DNA of 64,000 bases from DASXBA01 sp036406475 (GCA_036406475.1 DASXBA010000040.1:15030-79029), one strand, 5' to 3'. Shown: positions 34,920-43,649, counted from the stretch's first letter. The notes: a model not told the origin generated them from the letters alone. Translations and numbers: made by a program.

Positions 34920-36107
34920 ATGCCCGACCCCTACATCAAGCAGTACCTGATGACCGCCGGGCCGACCCCGCTGCCGCCGGCCGTCTCCCAGGTGATGGCC
35001 GAGCCGATGCTCTACCACCGCGCGCCCGCCTTCATCGAGGTACACGCGCGCGTGCTCGAGGGCCTCAAGCGCGTCTTCCAGACCTCCGGCGACGTCCTGA
35101 TGTTCGCTGCCTCGGGCACCGGCGCGATGGAGTCGTCCGTGGCCAACCTGGTACGGCCGGGCGAGCCGGCGCTCGTGGCCTCGTGCGGCAAGTTCGGCGA
35201 GCGCTGGGCCGAGCTCTGCGACGCCTACGGCGCCGCGACCCGTCACTACGAGGCGGGCTGGGGCAACAAGGTCGAGCCGGCCGACCTCGAGCGCGAGCTC
35301 GAGCAGAGCGGTGGCGCCAGGGTCGTGTTCACGAGCTTCTCCGAGACTTCCACCGGCGTCGTCAACGACGTCCAGGCGCTGGCGGAGGTTGCGCATCGCC
35401 ACGGCGCGCTGCTCGCGGTCGACGCCGTCTCCGGCATCGGCGCCGTCTCCTTGCCGCAGGACGAGTGGGGTGTCGACGTCGTCGCCGCCGGCTCGCAGAA
35501 GGCCCTGATGTCGCCGGCCGGCCTGGCGTTCGTCAGCCCGGGCGAGGCCGCGATCGCACACGCCGCCGAGGCCGGAGGCGCCGCGCGCTATTACTTCGAC
35601 TGGCAGAAGACGCTCGACGGGCAGCGGAAGGACCCGCCCGACTCGCCCTTCACCCCTGCTGTCGGTCTCGTCATGGCGCTCGACGTGGCGCTGCGGCTGA
35701 TCGAGGAGGAGGGTCTCGAGGCCGTCTTCGAGCGCCACCGTCTACTGGGCCGCGCCACCCGCGAGGCCGCCAAGGCCCTCGACCTCGAGCTGTTCGGGCC
35801 CGAGGACGAGAACGCGAACGTCGTGACCGCGATCAAGCTGCCCGAGTCGATCGACGGCGGCACGGTGCCCAAGATGATGCGCGACCGCTTCGGGGTCACG
35901 ATCGCCGGCGGCCAGGGCAAGGTCAAGGGCAAGATCGCCCGCATCGCCCACTGCGGCTACTTCGGCCCCTTCGACATCGTGGTGACGATCTCGGCCTTCG
36001 AGATGACGCTCCGCGAGCTCGGCCACGAGGTCGAGCTCGGCGCCGGCGTGGCGGCGGCCCAGCGCGTCTTCCTCGAGGCGGGCGTGCCGGTCGCGTCGCC
36101 CCTCTGA
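34920..36107 (+). CDS. Class V aminotransferase, SerC/alanine-glyoxylate type
   Basis: PLP enzyme of 395 residues. The PLP lysine is in AAGSQKALMSP. The N-terminal TAGPTPLPPAVSQVMAEPMLYHR block is the hallmark of the alanine-glyoxylate/serine-pyruvate aminotransferase group. Other blocks are AASGTGAMESSVANL, SETSTGVVND and LLAVDAVSGIGAV. Because serA follows after one base, it most probably acts as the phosphoserine aminotransferase, a role class V enzymes of this type fill in several lineages that lack a classical SerC. A glyoxylate-linked role remains possible. Confidence 0.85.
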   Translation: MPDPYIKQYLMTAGPTPLPPAVSQVMAEPMLYHRAPAFIEVHARVLEGLKRVFQTSGDVLMFAASGTGAMESSVANLVRPGEPALVASCGKFGERWAELCDAYGAATRHYEAGWGNKVEPADLERELEQSGGARVVFTSFSETSTGVVNDVQALAEVAHRHGALLAVDAVSGIGAVSLPQDEWGVDVVAAGSQKALMSPAGLAFVSPGEAAIAHAAEAGGAARYYFDWQKTLDGQRKDPPDSPFTPAVGLVMALDVALRLIEEEGLEAVFERHRLLGRATREAAKALDLELFGPEDENANVVTAIKLPESIDGGTVPKMMRDRFGVTIAGGQGKVKGKIARIAHCGYFGPFDIVVTISAFEMTLRELGHEVELGAGVAAAQRVFLEAGVPVASPL

Positions 36108-36108
36108 G

Positions 36109-37710
36109 GTGAAGGTCCTCGTAAAGGAGAAGATCGGGGACTCGGGGGTCCAGCTCCTCCGTGACTCCGGCTTCGACGTCGAGCTAGGTGTCGACTGGGA
36201 GGACGGCGAGCTCGAGAGCCGGATCGGGGAGTTCGACGGCATCCTCATCCGCTCCGGCACCAAGCTCACCGCCGACCTGCTCGCAAAGGCGGGGAACCTC
36301 AAGGCGGTGGGGCGCGCGGGCGTGGGCGTGGACAACGTCGACGTGGAGGCCGCCACCAAGCAGGGCGTGATCGTCGCAAACGCGCCGCAGTCGAACGTGA
36401 TCACCGCGGCCGAGCACACGATGGCGATGCTGCTCGCCCTGGCACGCAACGTTCCGCAGGCCCACTCGTCGCTCGTCGGCGGGGCCTGGGAGCGCTCCAA
36501 GTTCAGCGGCGTCGAGCTCAACGAGAAGGTGCTCGGGGTGCTGGGCTTCGGCCGGATCGGCCAGCTCGTGGCCCAGCGCGCCCTTGGCTTCGGCATGCGC
36601 GTGATCGCCTTCGACCTCTACGTGGGCGAGGACCGCTTCCGCGAGCTCGGGGTGGAGAAGGCGGGCAGCTCCGAAGATCTCTACGCCCAGTCGGACTTCA
36701 TCACCATCCACCTGCCGCAGACGCCGGAGACGCGCGGCTGGCTCGACGCGGAGGCGTTCTCGAAGATGAAGGACGGCGTTCGCGTGATCAACGTCGCCCG
36801 TGGCGGCCTCCTCGTGGAGGACGCGCTCGAGGACGCGCTCGACTCGGGCAAGGTGGCCGGTGCGGCGCTCGACGTCTTCCCGGAGGAGCCCGTCACCGAG
36901 CACCCGCTCTTCGGCTATTCCAACGTGGTCGTCACCCCGCACCTGGGCGCTTCGACGGCCGAGGCCACGGACCGGGCCGGCTACCAGGCGGCCGAGCAGG
37001 TGGCGGCGGCCCTGAGCGGCGGCGTCGTGACGAGCGCGGTCAACGTCCCGGCGGTCGCGGCCGAGGACCTCGAGGCCCTGGGGCCCTTCCTGCCCCTCTC
37101 CAACCAGCTCGGGCGGATAGCCACCGCGCTGGCGGAGGGCAGCTCGGTCGACCGGCTCGAGGTGGAGTACCTCGGCAGCGTGGCCGAGCGCGACACGCGG
37201 CTCCTGACCGTCCAGACCCTGAAGGGCGCGCTCGCCGGGCACACCGAGGAGCAGGTCAACGACGTCAACGCCTCGGCGATCGCGGCCGAGCGCGGCATCA
37301 GCGTCGCCGAGACGAGCGAGGCCAATGCGCGCGACTTCACCGACCTCGTTCGGGTGACCGTGGTGAGCGGCGACGCCCGCCAGCGCGTAGTGGGCACGGT
37401 CTTCGGGAGGAGGCACCGTCCGCACCTGCTCGAGGCCTGGGGCTCGCGCTTCAACGTCCAGCTCGAAGACAACCTGGCGGTCTTCCGCTACCGCGACCAG
37501 CCGGGGATGATCGGCCGCGTGGGCACGACCTTCGGCGAGCGCGGAATCAACATCGTCTCGGCGGCCGTGGGCCGCCACCCGCACGACGAGCTCGCCGAGG
37601 CCGGGGAGGCCACCATGGTGATCACCACCGACTCGCCGGTGTCGCAGGAGGTGATCGACGAGATCGTGGCCGGTGACGGCTTCGTGGCCGGTCGCGCCGT
37701 GAGCCTGTGA
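36109..37710 (+). CDS. serA: D-3-Phosphoglycerate dehydrogenase
   Basis: Commits 3-phosphoglycerate to serine. Residues 1-310 form the NAD-dependent dehydrogenase: RAGVGVDNVDVEAATKQG, GVLGFGRIGQLVAQRA (nucleotide site), INVARGGLLVEDAL and TPHLGASTAEA. The protein then has the intervening ASB domain and a C-terminal ACT domain (NLAVFRYRDQPGMIGRVGTTFGERGINIVSA), giving the long 533-residue form. Such ACT domains bind serine for feedback inhibition in known enzymes. GTG 36109 follows the aminotransferase stop by one base. The end overlaps the next gene as GTGA. Confidence 0.95.
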   Translation: MKVLVKEKIGDSGVQLLRDSGFDVELGVDWEDGELESRIGEFDGILIRSGTKLTADLLAKAGNLKAVGRAGVGVDNVDVEAATKQGVIVANAPQSNVITAAEHTMAMLLALARNVPQAHSSLVGGAWERSKFSGVELNEKVLGVLGFGRIGQLVAQRALGFGMRVIAFDLYVGEDRFRELGVEKAGSSEDLYAQSDFITIHLPQTPETRGWLDAEAFSKMKDGVRVINVARGGLLVEDALEDALDSGKVAGAALDVFPEEPVTEHPLFGYSNVVVTPHLGASTAEATDRAGYQAAEQVAAALSGGVVTSAVNVPAVAAEDLEALGPFLPLSNQLGRIATALAEGSSVDRLEVEYLGSVAERDTRLLTVQTLKGALAGHTEEQVNDVNASAIAAERGISVAETSEANARDFTDLVRVTVVSGDARQRVVGTVFGRRHRPHLLEAWGSRFNVQLEDNLAVFRYRDQPGMIGRVGTTFGERGINIVSAAVGRHPHDELAEAGEATMVITTDSPVSQEVIDEIVAGDGFVAGRAVSL

Positions 37711-38726
37711 GGGCGCTGGTGATCACCGAGCACGGCCCGCCCGAGGTCCTGCGAGTGCAGGAGCGGCCGGACCCGGTGCCCGGGCCGGGCGAGGTGCGCG
37801 TCCGGGTGCACGCGGCGGGAATCAACTTTGCCGACCTGCTGGCGCGGGTCGGCCTCTACCCGGACGCCCCCAAGCCGCCCTGCGTGGTCGGCTACGAGTT
37901 CGGCGGCGTCGTCGAGTCGCTGGGGGACGGGGTCGACGACTTCGCCGTCGGCGACCGCGTGCTGGGCGGCTGCGACTTCGGCGGCTACGCGGAGCTCGTG
38001 GTGACGACCACGGGCAACCTGGTGCCGCTCCCGGAGGACTGGAGCTTCGAGGAGGGCGCCGCCGTGTCGGTCGTCTACGCCACGGCGTATGCCGCGCTGG
38101 TCCGCTACGGCAACGTCCGGGAGGGCGAGCGCATCCTCGTCCAGGCGGCCGCCGGCGGGGTCGGCATCGCGGCCACACAGGTCGGCAAGATTCTCGGGGC
38201 CGAGGTGTTCGGCACCGCTTCCGCCTCGAAGCACGACGCAGTCCGCGGCTTCGGCGTCGACCACGCGATCGACTACCGCTCCGAGGACTTCGTCAAGGAG
38301 GTGCGCCGGATCACCGGCGAGAAGCGCCCGCTGGACCTGGCCATGGACGCGATCGGCGGCAGGAGCTTCAAGAAGAGCTTCTCCCTGCTGCACGCCGGCG
38401 GCAGGCTCGTCTGCTTCGGCGTCTCCGCGGTGCAGAGCGGCGAGCGTGGAAGCAGGCCGCGGGCGCTCATGGCCCTCGCCCAGATGCCGTTCTTCCACCC
38501 GGTCAAGCTGATGAGCGAGTCGAAGTCGGTGATCGGGCTGAACATGAAGACCCTGTGGGACGAGAAGGGGTCGCTCGACGACTACGTCGCGCCCCTGCGC
38601 CAGTGGATGGAGGACGGCAGCATCCGGCCGGTCGTGGCCAAGGCGTTCCCGCTCGAGCAGGGCGCTGAGGCGCACCGCTACCTGCACGAGGGCAAGAACG
38701 TGGGCAAGGTCGTTCTTACGCTCTAG
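37707..38726 (+). CDS. Zinc-independent quinone oxidoreductase (MDR family)
   Basis: Medium-chain reductase of 339 residues. The N-terminal GroES-like part includes GINFADLLARVGLYPDAPKPPCVVGYEFGGVV with no catalytic zinc ligands. The nucleotide-binding part has VQAAAGGVGIAATQVGKILGAEVFGTAS. It resembles NADPH:quinone oxidoreductases and VAT1-like reductases. The substrate cannot be told. It is coupled to serA by a GTGA overlap, although a serine-pathway role is not obvious. Confidence 0.85.
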   Translation: MRALVITEHGPPEVLRVQERPDPVPGPGEVRVRVHAAGINFADLLARVGLYPDAPKPPCVVGYEFGGVVESLGDGVDDFAVGDRVLGGCDFGGYAELVVTTTGNLVPLPEDWSFEEGAAVSVVYATAYAALVRYGNVREGERILVQAAAGGVGIAATQVGKILGAEVFGTASASKHDAVRGFGVDHAIDYRSEDFVKEVRRITGEKRPLDLAMDAIGGRSFKKSFSLLHAGGRLVCFGVSAVQSGERGSRPRALMALAQMPFFHPVKLMSESKSVIGLNMKTLWDEKGSLDDYVAPLRQWMEDGSIRPVVAKAFPLEQGAEAHRYLHEGKNVGKVVLTL

Positions 38727-38734
38727 GCACGGAC

Positions 38735-38758
38735 GGGGGGCCGGTCTCCCGGCCCCCC
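38735..38758. terminator. Perfect 10-bp stem bidirectional terminator
   Basis: GGGGGGCCGG at 38735-38744 pairs perfectly with CCGGCCCCCC at 38749-38758 around a TCTC loop. It lies between convergent genes (the quinone oxidoreductase and the RTX protein). There is no T-run, which is common in high-GC actinobacteria. Confidence 0.75.
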
Positions 38759-38765
38759 AACCGCT

Positions 38766-39338
38766 CTAGCTCTCGTCGGAGGGAGTGTCCTCGGACGGGA
38801 CCTCGGTCGTGTCCCCGTGCTTCGGGCAGTCCCTGCCCGGGTGGTCACCGGACGGGTCGTCGCCTGACGAGTCGTCATCGCCGCGGATCACGGTCTCGCA
38901 CGAGCCGTTCGGGTTGTCGTCGGTCGCGTCGGCGATCACGTCGTCCTCGTCGAGCTTGGCGACGTCGTCGCCCTCGCCGCACGTCACCGTGTCGACGCTG
39001 CCGTCGCGCGCGTCGATCTTGTCGTCGCCGCTGCTGCCGGTGATCACATCGGGGCCCGGACCGCCGGTGATCACGTCGTCACCGGAGTTGCCGTTCAACC
39101 TGTCGGCACCGCGGCCGCCATTCAGCCGGTCGCGGCCGGAGCCGCCCTTCACGCGGTCGTTGCCCGACCGCGCGTTCACGCGGTCATTGCCCGCCTTGGC
39201 GTTGATCCGATCCCTGTGGTTGGTGCCGCGGATCCTGTCCTTGCCGTTGGTCCCGTTGGCGCTCGAGCCGAGCGCGACTGCGGAGACGGCCAGGCACGCC
39301 ACCATGGCCACCACTGCTGCTGTGACTGCCTTGCGCAT
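38766..39338 (-). CDS. Small secreted RTX-type calcium-binding repeat protein
   Basis: The start is ATG 39338, with AAAGGAG about 6 nt upstream; the longer frame beyond it is noise. Residues 1-24 form a signal peptide (MVACLAVSAVALGSS). From residue 30 come about ten nine-residue units of the type N-D-R-x-N-A-[KR]-x-G (GKDRIRGTN, GNDRVNARS, GRDRLNGGR, GDDVITGGP, GDDKIDARD), the haemolysin-type calcium-binding nonapeptide. The acidic tail is rich in Asp and Ser with three cysteines. It should fold on binding calcium outside the cell. Its partner or role is unknown. Confidence 0.82.
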   Translation of the reverse strand: MRKAVTAAVVAMVACLAVSAVALGSSANGTNGKDRIRGTNHRDRINAKAGNDRVNARSGNDRVKGGSGRDRLNGGRGADRLNGNSGDDVITGGPGPDVITGSSGDDKIDARDGSVDTVTCGEGDDVAKLDEDDVIADATDDNPNGSCETVIRGDDDSSGDDPSGDHPGRDCPKHGDTTEVPSEDTPSDES

Positions 39339-39400
39339 GCTGCTCCTTTGACTCGGGGTACGGGAGACGGACACGACCCAGCGGCAGAACTCACGAAAAT

Positions 39401-40162
39401 GTGCCCATGACCTCCGGACCACCTCCCAAGCCACCCGGCTGGTACGACGACCCCTGGGGCGTCGGCGGGCTGCGCTGGTGGGACGGCAACGACTGGACCG
39501 CCCAGGTCGCGCCGAAGGCGGGCGCGCCGAAGAAGCGGCCGATCTGGCCCTGGATCCTCGCCGGGTCGATCGTGGTGTTCCTCGTGACCGCCGGCGTGAT
39601 CGCGGGGGTCGTGCTGGTCGTCGTGAACAGCGACTCCGGCGAGCACCACGAGTCCAGCTCGGCGACGACCACGACCACCACTCCGGAGACCTCGACCACG
39701 CCCTCGACCCCGACACGGCCCTACGTGCGGGCGCGGAGCAACCGCCTGCCCGAGGTCGGCCTGGGCCGGGCGGTCAAGCTCAGGACCCAGGACGCGCCCA
39801 GCGTCCGCGTCACCGCGCTCTCGGTGGTCGATCCGGTGAGCGCCGGGACCTACACCCTGCGGCCCAAGCGCGGGAGCCGCTGGATCGGCGTGCGCATGCG
39901 GCTGAAGAACCTAGGCCCCGGCCACCTCAGCGACGCGCCCGGCAACGCCGCCAAGCTCCACTCGAAGACGCATGCCTACAAGGCCGGCGTCTCCCGCCCG
40001 GACGGCTGCCACGCGCTACCGGCGGTCATCGAGCTCGACCCCGGCGACGAGGCGAGCGGGTGCCTGATCTTCGAGGTACCGCGCGGGACGGAAGTGAACC
40101 GCCTGGAGCTCACGCTCTCGAGCGGCTACGCGCCGGACGTGGCCACTTGGCGGCTGCGCTAA
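39401..40162 (+). CDS. DUF2510 membrane protein with extracytoplasmic DUF4352-like domain
   Basis: The N-terminal DUF2510 motif is PPGWYDDPWGVGGLRWWDGNDWT. A membrane helix follows at about 52-75 (WPWILAGSIVVFLVTAGVIAGVVLVVV), then a Thr/Pro-rich linker. The outside domain (about 105-253) resembles DUF4352: VRVTALSVVDP, RWIGVRMRLKNLG and a last strand pair with a single pair of cysteines. GTG 39401 and ATG 39407 are both possible starts. The stop lies 11 bases before the leuA leader peptide, and its last codons form one arm of a possible leader stem. Confidence 0.8.
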   Translation: MPMTSGPPPKPPGWYDDPWGVGGLRWWDGNDWTAQVAPKAGAPKKRPIWPWILAGSIVVFLVTAGVIAGVVLVVVNSDSGEHHESSSATTTTTTPETSTTPSTPTRPYVRARSNRLPEVGLGRAVKLRTQDAPSVRVTALSVVDPVSAGTYTLRPKRGSRWIGVRMRLKNLGPGHLSDAPGNAAKLHSKTHAYKAGVSRPDGCHALPAVIELDPGDEASGCLIFEVPRGTEVNRLELTLSSGYAPDVATWRLR

Positions 40163-40173
40163 GCTGGCTCCGC

Positions 40174-40227
40174 ATGTCGCTCACGCTCGACCTGCGACTT
40201 CTCCTTCTCCCCCTTCGGGGGGAATAA
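40174..40227 (+). CDS. leuL: Leucine-rich leader peptide of leuA
   Basis: ATG 40174 opens a 17-codon frame encoding MSLTLDLRLLLLPLRGE and ending at TAA 40225-40227. Eight of 17 residues are leucine, including four in a row. It sits 72 bases before the leuA start with no other gene between. Ribosome stalling at these codons when leucyl-tRNA is scarce is the known attenuation mechanism for leu operons. The identification is from composition and position; the RNA switch is inferred. Confidence 0.85.
   Translation: MSLTLDLRLLLLPLRGE
40209..40221 (+). promoter_or_regulatory. Attenuator hairpins in the leuA leader
   Basis: CCCCC 40209-40213 and GGGGG 40217-40221 form a hairpin over the last leader codons. 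Downstream, GCGGC 40234-40238 can pair with GCCGC 40245-40249. Alternatively GCGCAGCCGC at 40240-40249 pairs perfectly with GCGGCTGCGC at 40150-40159, upstream of the leader peptide. These exclusive pairings could link ribosome position to leuA expression, either by termination or by hiding the leuA ribosome-binding site. Confidence 0.5.
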
Positions 40228-40299
40228 CGCGTGGCGGCCGCGCAGCCGCAAACACAGCACAGGAGAAGGCAGGCGAGGTAGAGAAAGGAACGGGACGGC

Positions 40300-41883
40300 A
40301 TGAGTAGGGACGCGAGTCAGCGAGTAAGGATCTTCGACACGACGCTGCGCGACGGCGAGCAGTCGCCCGGCATCTCGCTGAACAGGCAGGAGAAGGTCGA
40401 GGTCGCCCAGCAGCTCGCGCGGCTGGGCGTGGACATCATCGAGGCCGGCTTCCCGATCGCCTCGCCCGGCGACTTCGAGGCCGTCCAGGCGATCGCACGC
40501 GAGGTGCACGGGCCGGTGATCTGCGGGCTCGCGCGCACGGGCTTCCAGGACATCGACGCGGCCTGGAACTCGATCAAGGACTCGGAGCGGCCGCGAATCC
40601 ACACCTTCATCTCGACCAGCGACATCCACATCGAGCACCAGCTCCAGACGACGCGCGACGACGTCAAGGGACAGGCCCGCGCGGCCGTCGCGCACGCCAA
40701 GCAGTACTGCGACGACGTCGAGTTCTCGCCGATGGACGCCACCCGCTCGGAGCTCGAGTTCACCGCCGAGGTGCTCCAGATCGCGCTCGACGAGGGAGCC
40801 ACCACGATCAACGTGCCCGACACCGTCGGCTACTCGATGCCCGGCGAGTACGCCGAGATGTGGCGCGAGCTCTATCGGATGGTCCCCGGGCTGGGCGAGG
40901 TCACGACCTCGGTCCACTGCCACGATGACCTGGGCCTGGCCGTGGCCAACTCGTTCGCCGGCCTCCAGGCGGGCTGCCGCCAGGTGGAGTGCGCGATCAA
41001 CGGCATCGGCGAGCGGGCCGGCAACGCCTCGCTCGAGGAGATCGTGATGCTGCTGCGCACGCGCGAATCCGCGCACGGGCTCTGGACGGGCGTCGAGACC
41101 ACCGAGATCGCCCGGACCAGCCGGATGGTCACGCGCATCACCGGCTACCAGGTGCAGCCGAACAAGGCGATCGTGGGGCGCAACGCGTTCGCGCACGAGT
41201 CCGGCATCCACCAGGACGGCGTGCTCAAGGAGCGCACGACCTACGAGATCATGGACGCGACCACGATCGGGCTCGAGACCAACGCGATCGTGCTCGGCAA
41301 GCACTCCGGCCGCCACGCCCTGCGCAAGGCGCTGGAGGAGCTCGGCTTCGAGGTCGAGGGCGCGGCTCTCAACCAGGCCTTCAAGCGCTTCAAGGAGATC
41401 GCGGACAAGAAGAAGAAGGTCACGGCACTCGATCTGGAGGCGATCGTCTCCGACGAGATGCGCCACTCGCCTGCGGCATTCGAGCTCGAGTGGTTCGAGG
41501 TCGAGGCGTCGTCCGAGCGCGGTCCCCACGCCAAGGTGCGCGTGCGCATGCCCGGCGGCGAGCTGGGGGAGGGCACGTTCACCGGCGACGGACCGGTGGA
41601 TGCGTTCTTCAGCGCGCTCAACGCGGCGGTCGGGCGCGAGGGGCGGCTCAAGGAGTACCACGTGAGCGCGGTCACCGGCGGCCACGACGCGCTCGGCGAG
41701 GTGACCGTCCTGCTCGAGCTGGACGGCAAGCCCGCTTCGGGGGTCGGCGTCTCCACGGACATCCTCGAGGCGTCGGGCAAGGCCTACCTGAGGGCGATCT
41801 CGAACGCGCTCGCGGAGTCGGCCGCGGCGGAGGCCGAGCACCACCTGTCGCGGGCCGAGGCCGAGCAGACGCCGACCCCGTAG
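40300..41883 (+). CDS. leuA: 2-Isopropylmalate synthase
   Basis: First enzyme of leucine synthesis, condensing 2-oxoisovalerate with acetyl-CoA. The catalytic barrel shows DTTLRDGEQSPGISLNRQEK, the metal-site HCHDDLGLAVANSFAG and GERAGNASLEE, and HESGIHQDGVLK. The C-terminal LeuA dimer domain (about 400-510) holds the leucine feedback site in the family. The length is 527 residues, the longer bacterial form. AAGGA lies 10 nt before ATG 40300. A leucine-rich leader peptide precedes it. leuC, leuD and leuB lie 5-9 kb downstream, not in the same operon. Confidence 0.95.
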   Translation: MSRDASQRVRIFDTTLRDGEQSPGISLNRQEKVEVAQQLARLGVDIIEAGFPIASPGDFEAVQAIAREVHGPVICGLARTGFQDIDAAWNSIKDSERPRIHTFISTSDIHIEHQLQTTRDDVKGQARAAVAHAKQYCDDVEFSPMDATRSELEFTAEVLQIALDEGATTINVPDTVGYSMPGEYAEMWRELYRMVPGLGEVTTSVHCHDDLGLAVANSFAGLQAGCRQVECAINGIGERAGNASLEEIVMLLRTRESAHGLWTGVETTEIARTSRMVTRITGYQVQPNKAIVGRNAFAHESGIHQDGVLKERTTYEIMDATTIGLETNAIVLGKHSGRHALRKALEELGFEVEGAALNQAFKRFKEIADKKKKVTALDLEAIVSDEMRHSPAAFELEWFEVEASSERGPHAKVRVRMPGGELGEGTFTGDGPVDAFFSALNAAVGREGRLKEYHVSAVTGGHDALGEVTVLLELDGKPASGVGVSTDILEASGKAYLRAISNALAESAAAEAEHHLSRAEAEQTPTP

Positions 41884-41935
41884 CGATTAGTCGAGCCGTC
41901 CCGGCGGGTCTTCAACCGGAAAAGAGGAGGCACCG

Positions 41936-42583
41936 ATGGGAAAGGTCTACTTCGACATCACCGCATCGCTCGACGGCTACGTCGCCGGGCCCAACATGAG
42001 CCCCGACCAGGGGCTGGGCGAGGGTGGCGAGCAGTTGCACGACTGGGCCCTCGGCACCAAGGCGTTCAAGGAGGCGCACGGCGGCTCCGGCGGCGAGGAA
42101 GGGCCGGACTCGGACGTGATGGCGGAGCACCTCGCCGGCGCCGGGGCCCACGTCATGGGACGTCGGATGTTCGGCGGCGAGGGCGACTGGGACAACCCCG
42201 TCTGGGGCGACGAGCCCTGGGAGGGCTGGTGGGGCGACGAACCGCCGTACCACCGCCCGGTCTTCGTCCTGACCAGCCACCCGCGCGAGCCGCTCGTGAA
42301 GGGCGACACCACGTTCACCTTCGTCACCGATGGCATCGAGTCCGCGCTGGAGCAGGCGCGCGAGGCCGCCGGCGACGGCGACGTGCTGATCGACGGCGGA
42401 GCGAACGTCATCCAGCAGGCCTTGAGCGTCGGGGCGGTGGACGAGTTCCAGGTCCACGTCGCGCCGCTGCTGCTCGGCGGCGGCGTGCGCCTGTTCGCGG
42501 AGGGCCGCGGACCGGACATCGAGATCGTCAGGACGATCGAGTCCCCCGCGGCGACGCACATCCGGTACCGCGTGATCGGCTAG
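41936..42583 (+). CDS. DHFR-like (RibD C-terminal family) protein
   Basis: A dihydrofolate-reductase-fold protein of 215 residues. Typical segments are YFDITASLDGYVAGPN at the N terminus, AHVMGRRMFGG, RPVFVLTSHPREPL, VLIDGGANVIQQAL and the C-terminal DEFQVHVAPLLLGGGVRLF. These stand-alone RibD_C proteins are common in actinobacteria, and their substrate is generally unknown; a role as a riboflavin reductase or true DHFR cannot be claimed. AAGAGGAGG precedes the ATG. It is followed without a gap by the next gene. Confidence 0.85.
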   Translation: MGKVYFDITASLDGYVAGPNMSPDQGLGEGGEQLHDWALGTKAFKEAHGGSGGEEGPDSDVMAEHLAGAGAHVMGRRMFGGEGDWDNPVWGDEPWEGWWGDEPPYHRPVFVLTSHPREPLVKGDTTFTFVTDGIESALEQAREAAGDGDVLIDGGANVIQQALSVGAVDEFQVHVAPLLLGGGVRLFAEGRGPDIEIVRTIESPAATHIRYRVIG

Positions 42584-43591
42584 ATGCGCGAGCGCTTCAC
42601 GTTCCGTGACGGCGAACGGCTGATCCGGTTCGGCCAGGGAGCGCTCGGCCAAGCGGCGAGCCTGCTGGCGGAGAACGGCTTCGACGGCTACACCGCCCTG
42701 ACCACGGAGCGGGCGGCGGGGGCGGCGCCCGACCTGGTCGCCGCCGCGGAGGCGGTGGTCCACGTTCCCGCCGGCAAGGTCGATGCGATCTCGGCCGAGC
42801 TCCTGCCCGGGACGGTGGGCCGCCCGCTCCTGGCGCTGGGGGGCGGCCGCGTGATCGACACCGCCAAGGCGATCGCCGGGGCGGGGGAGGGGCGCTGCGC
42901 GGCGATCCCCACCACGCTCTCAGGCGCGCCGATGACGCCGTTCCACCGCCTGCCCGCGGGAGCCGAGGGAGCCCGCTTCGCCCGCCCGGCGCTGGTGGTG
43001 GCCGACCCCTCGCTCATGACTTCGCAGCCCGGCCCGCAGCGGGCCGCGAGCGCGATGAACTCGCTCGCGCACGCGATGGAGTCGCTCTACACGCCGCTCG
43101 CCAACCCGGTGGCCGAGCAGGCGGCTCTCAGGGCGGCCGAGCTGTTCGCCGAGACGGTCCTCGCCGACGATCCCGATCGCGAGCGCCTGGCGCTGGCCGC
43201 GCTGCTCGGCGGCTACGCGGTGGGGACCACCGGCCTGGCGGTGCACCACGCGCTCTGCCAGACGGTCGTCCGGGTCTGCGGGGCGCCGCATGCGGAGACC
43301 AACGCGGTGGTGCTGCCTCACTCGGCGCGGCTGATGGCGAGCCGGGCTCCCGGCGAGATGGGCGCCCTCGCCCAGGCCCTCGGCGACGAGAGCGGCGCCC
43401 CGGAGGCCGCCGCCGGGCTGCTCGCCAGGCTGGCGGCGCGGTCGGGCCACACGAGGCTCTCGACGCTCGGCGTCGAATCTTCACAACTGGACGAGGTCGT
43501 GGACGCGGTCCTTCCCCACCCGGGAATCGCCGCTACGCCCGACCCGCCCGGCCGGGAGGAGCTGCTCGAGCTCCTCCGGGCGGCCCTCTAG
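42584..43591 (+). CDS. Iron-containing alcohol dehydrogenase, maleylacetate-reductase-like
   Basis: A 335-residue protein of the iron alcohol dehydrogenase superfamily. It has LALGGGRVIDTAKAIA (nucleotide site), AAIPTTLSGAPMTPF, ASAMNSLAHAMESLYTP and HHALCQTVVRVCGAPHAETNAVVLPH, where the histidines match metal ligands of the family. The sequence is close in type to maleylacetate reductases, but no chlorocatechol or hydroxyquinol pathway genes are nearby, so the substrate is open. ATG 42584 follows the DHFR-like gene's stop directly. Confidence 0.8.
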   Translation: MRERFTFRDGERLIRFGQGALGQAASLLAENGFDGYTALTTERAAGAAPDLVAAAEAVVHVPAGKVDAISAELLPGTVGRPLLALGGGRVIDTAKAIAGAGEGRCAAIPTTLSGAPMTPFHRLPAGAEGARFARPALVVADPSLMTSQPGPQRAASAMNSLAHAMESLYTPLANPVAEQAALRAAELFAETVLADDPDRERLALAALLGGYAVGTTGLAVHHALCQTVVRVCGAPHAETNAVVLPHSARLMASRAPGEMGALAQALGDESGAPEAAAGLLARLAARSGHTRLSTLGVESSQLDEVVDAVLPHPGIAATPDPPGREELLELLRAAL

Positions 43592-43649
43592 CGCGCGCAA
43601 GAGACCTTTCAGGTCGACATAGCCCCGCCCGGATCGCAGGGACCGGCGG

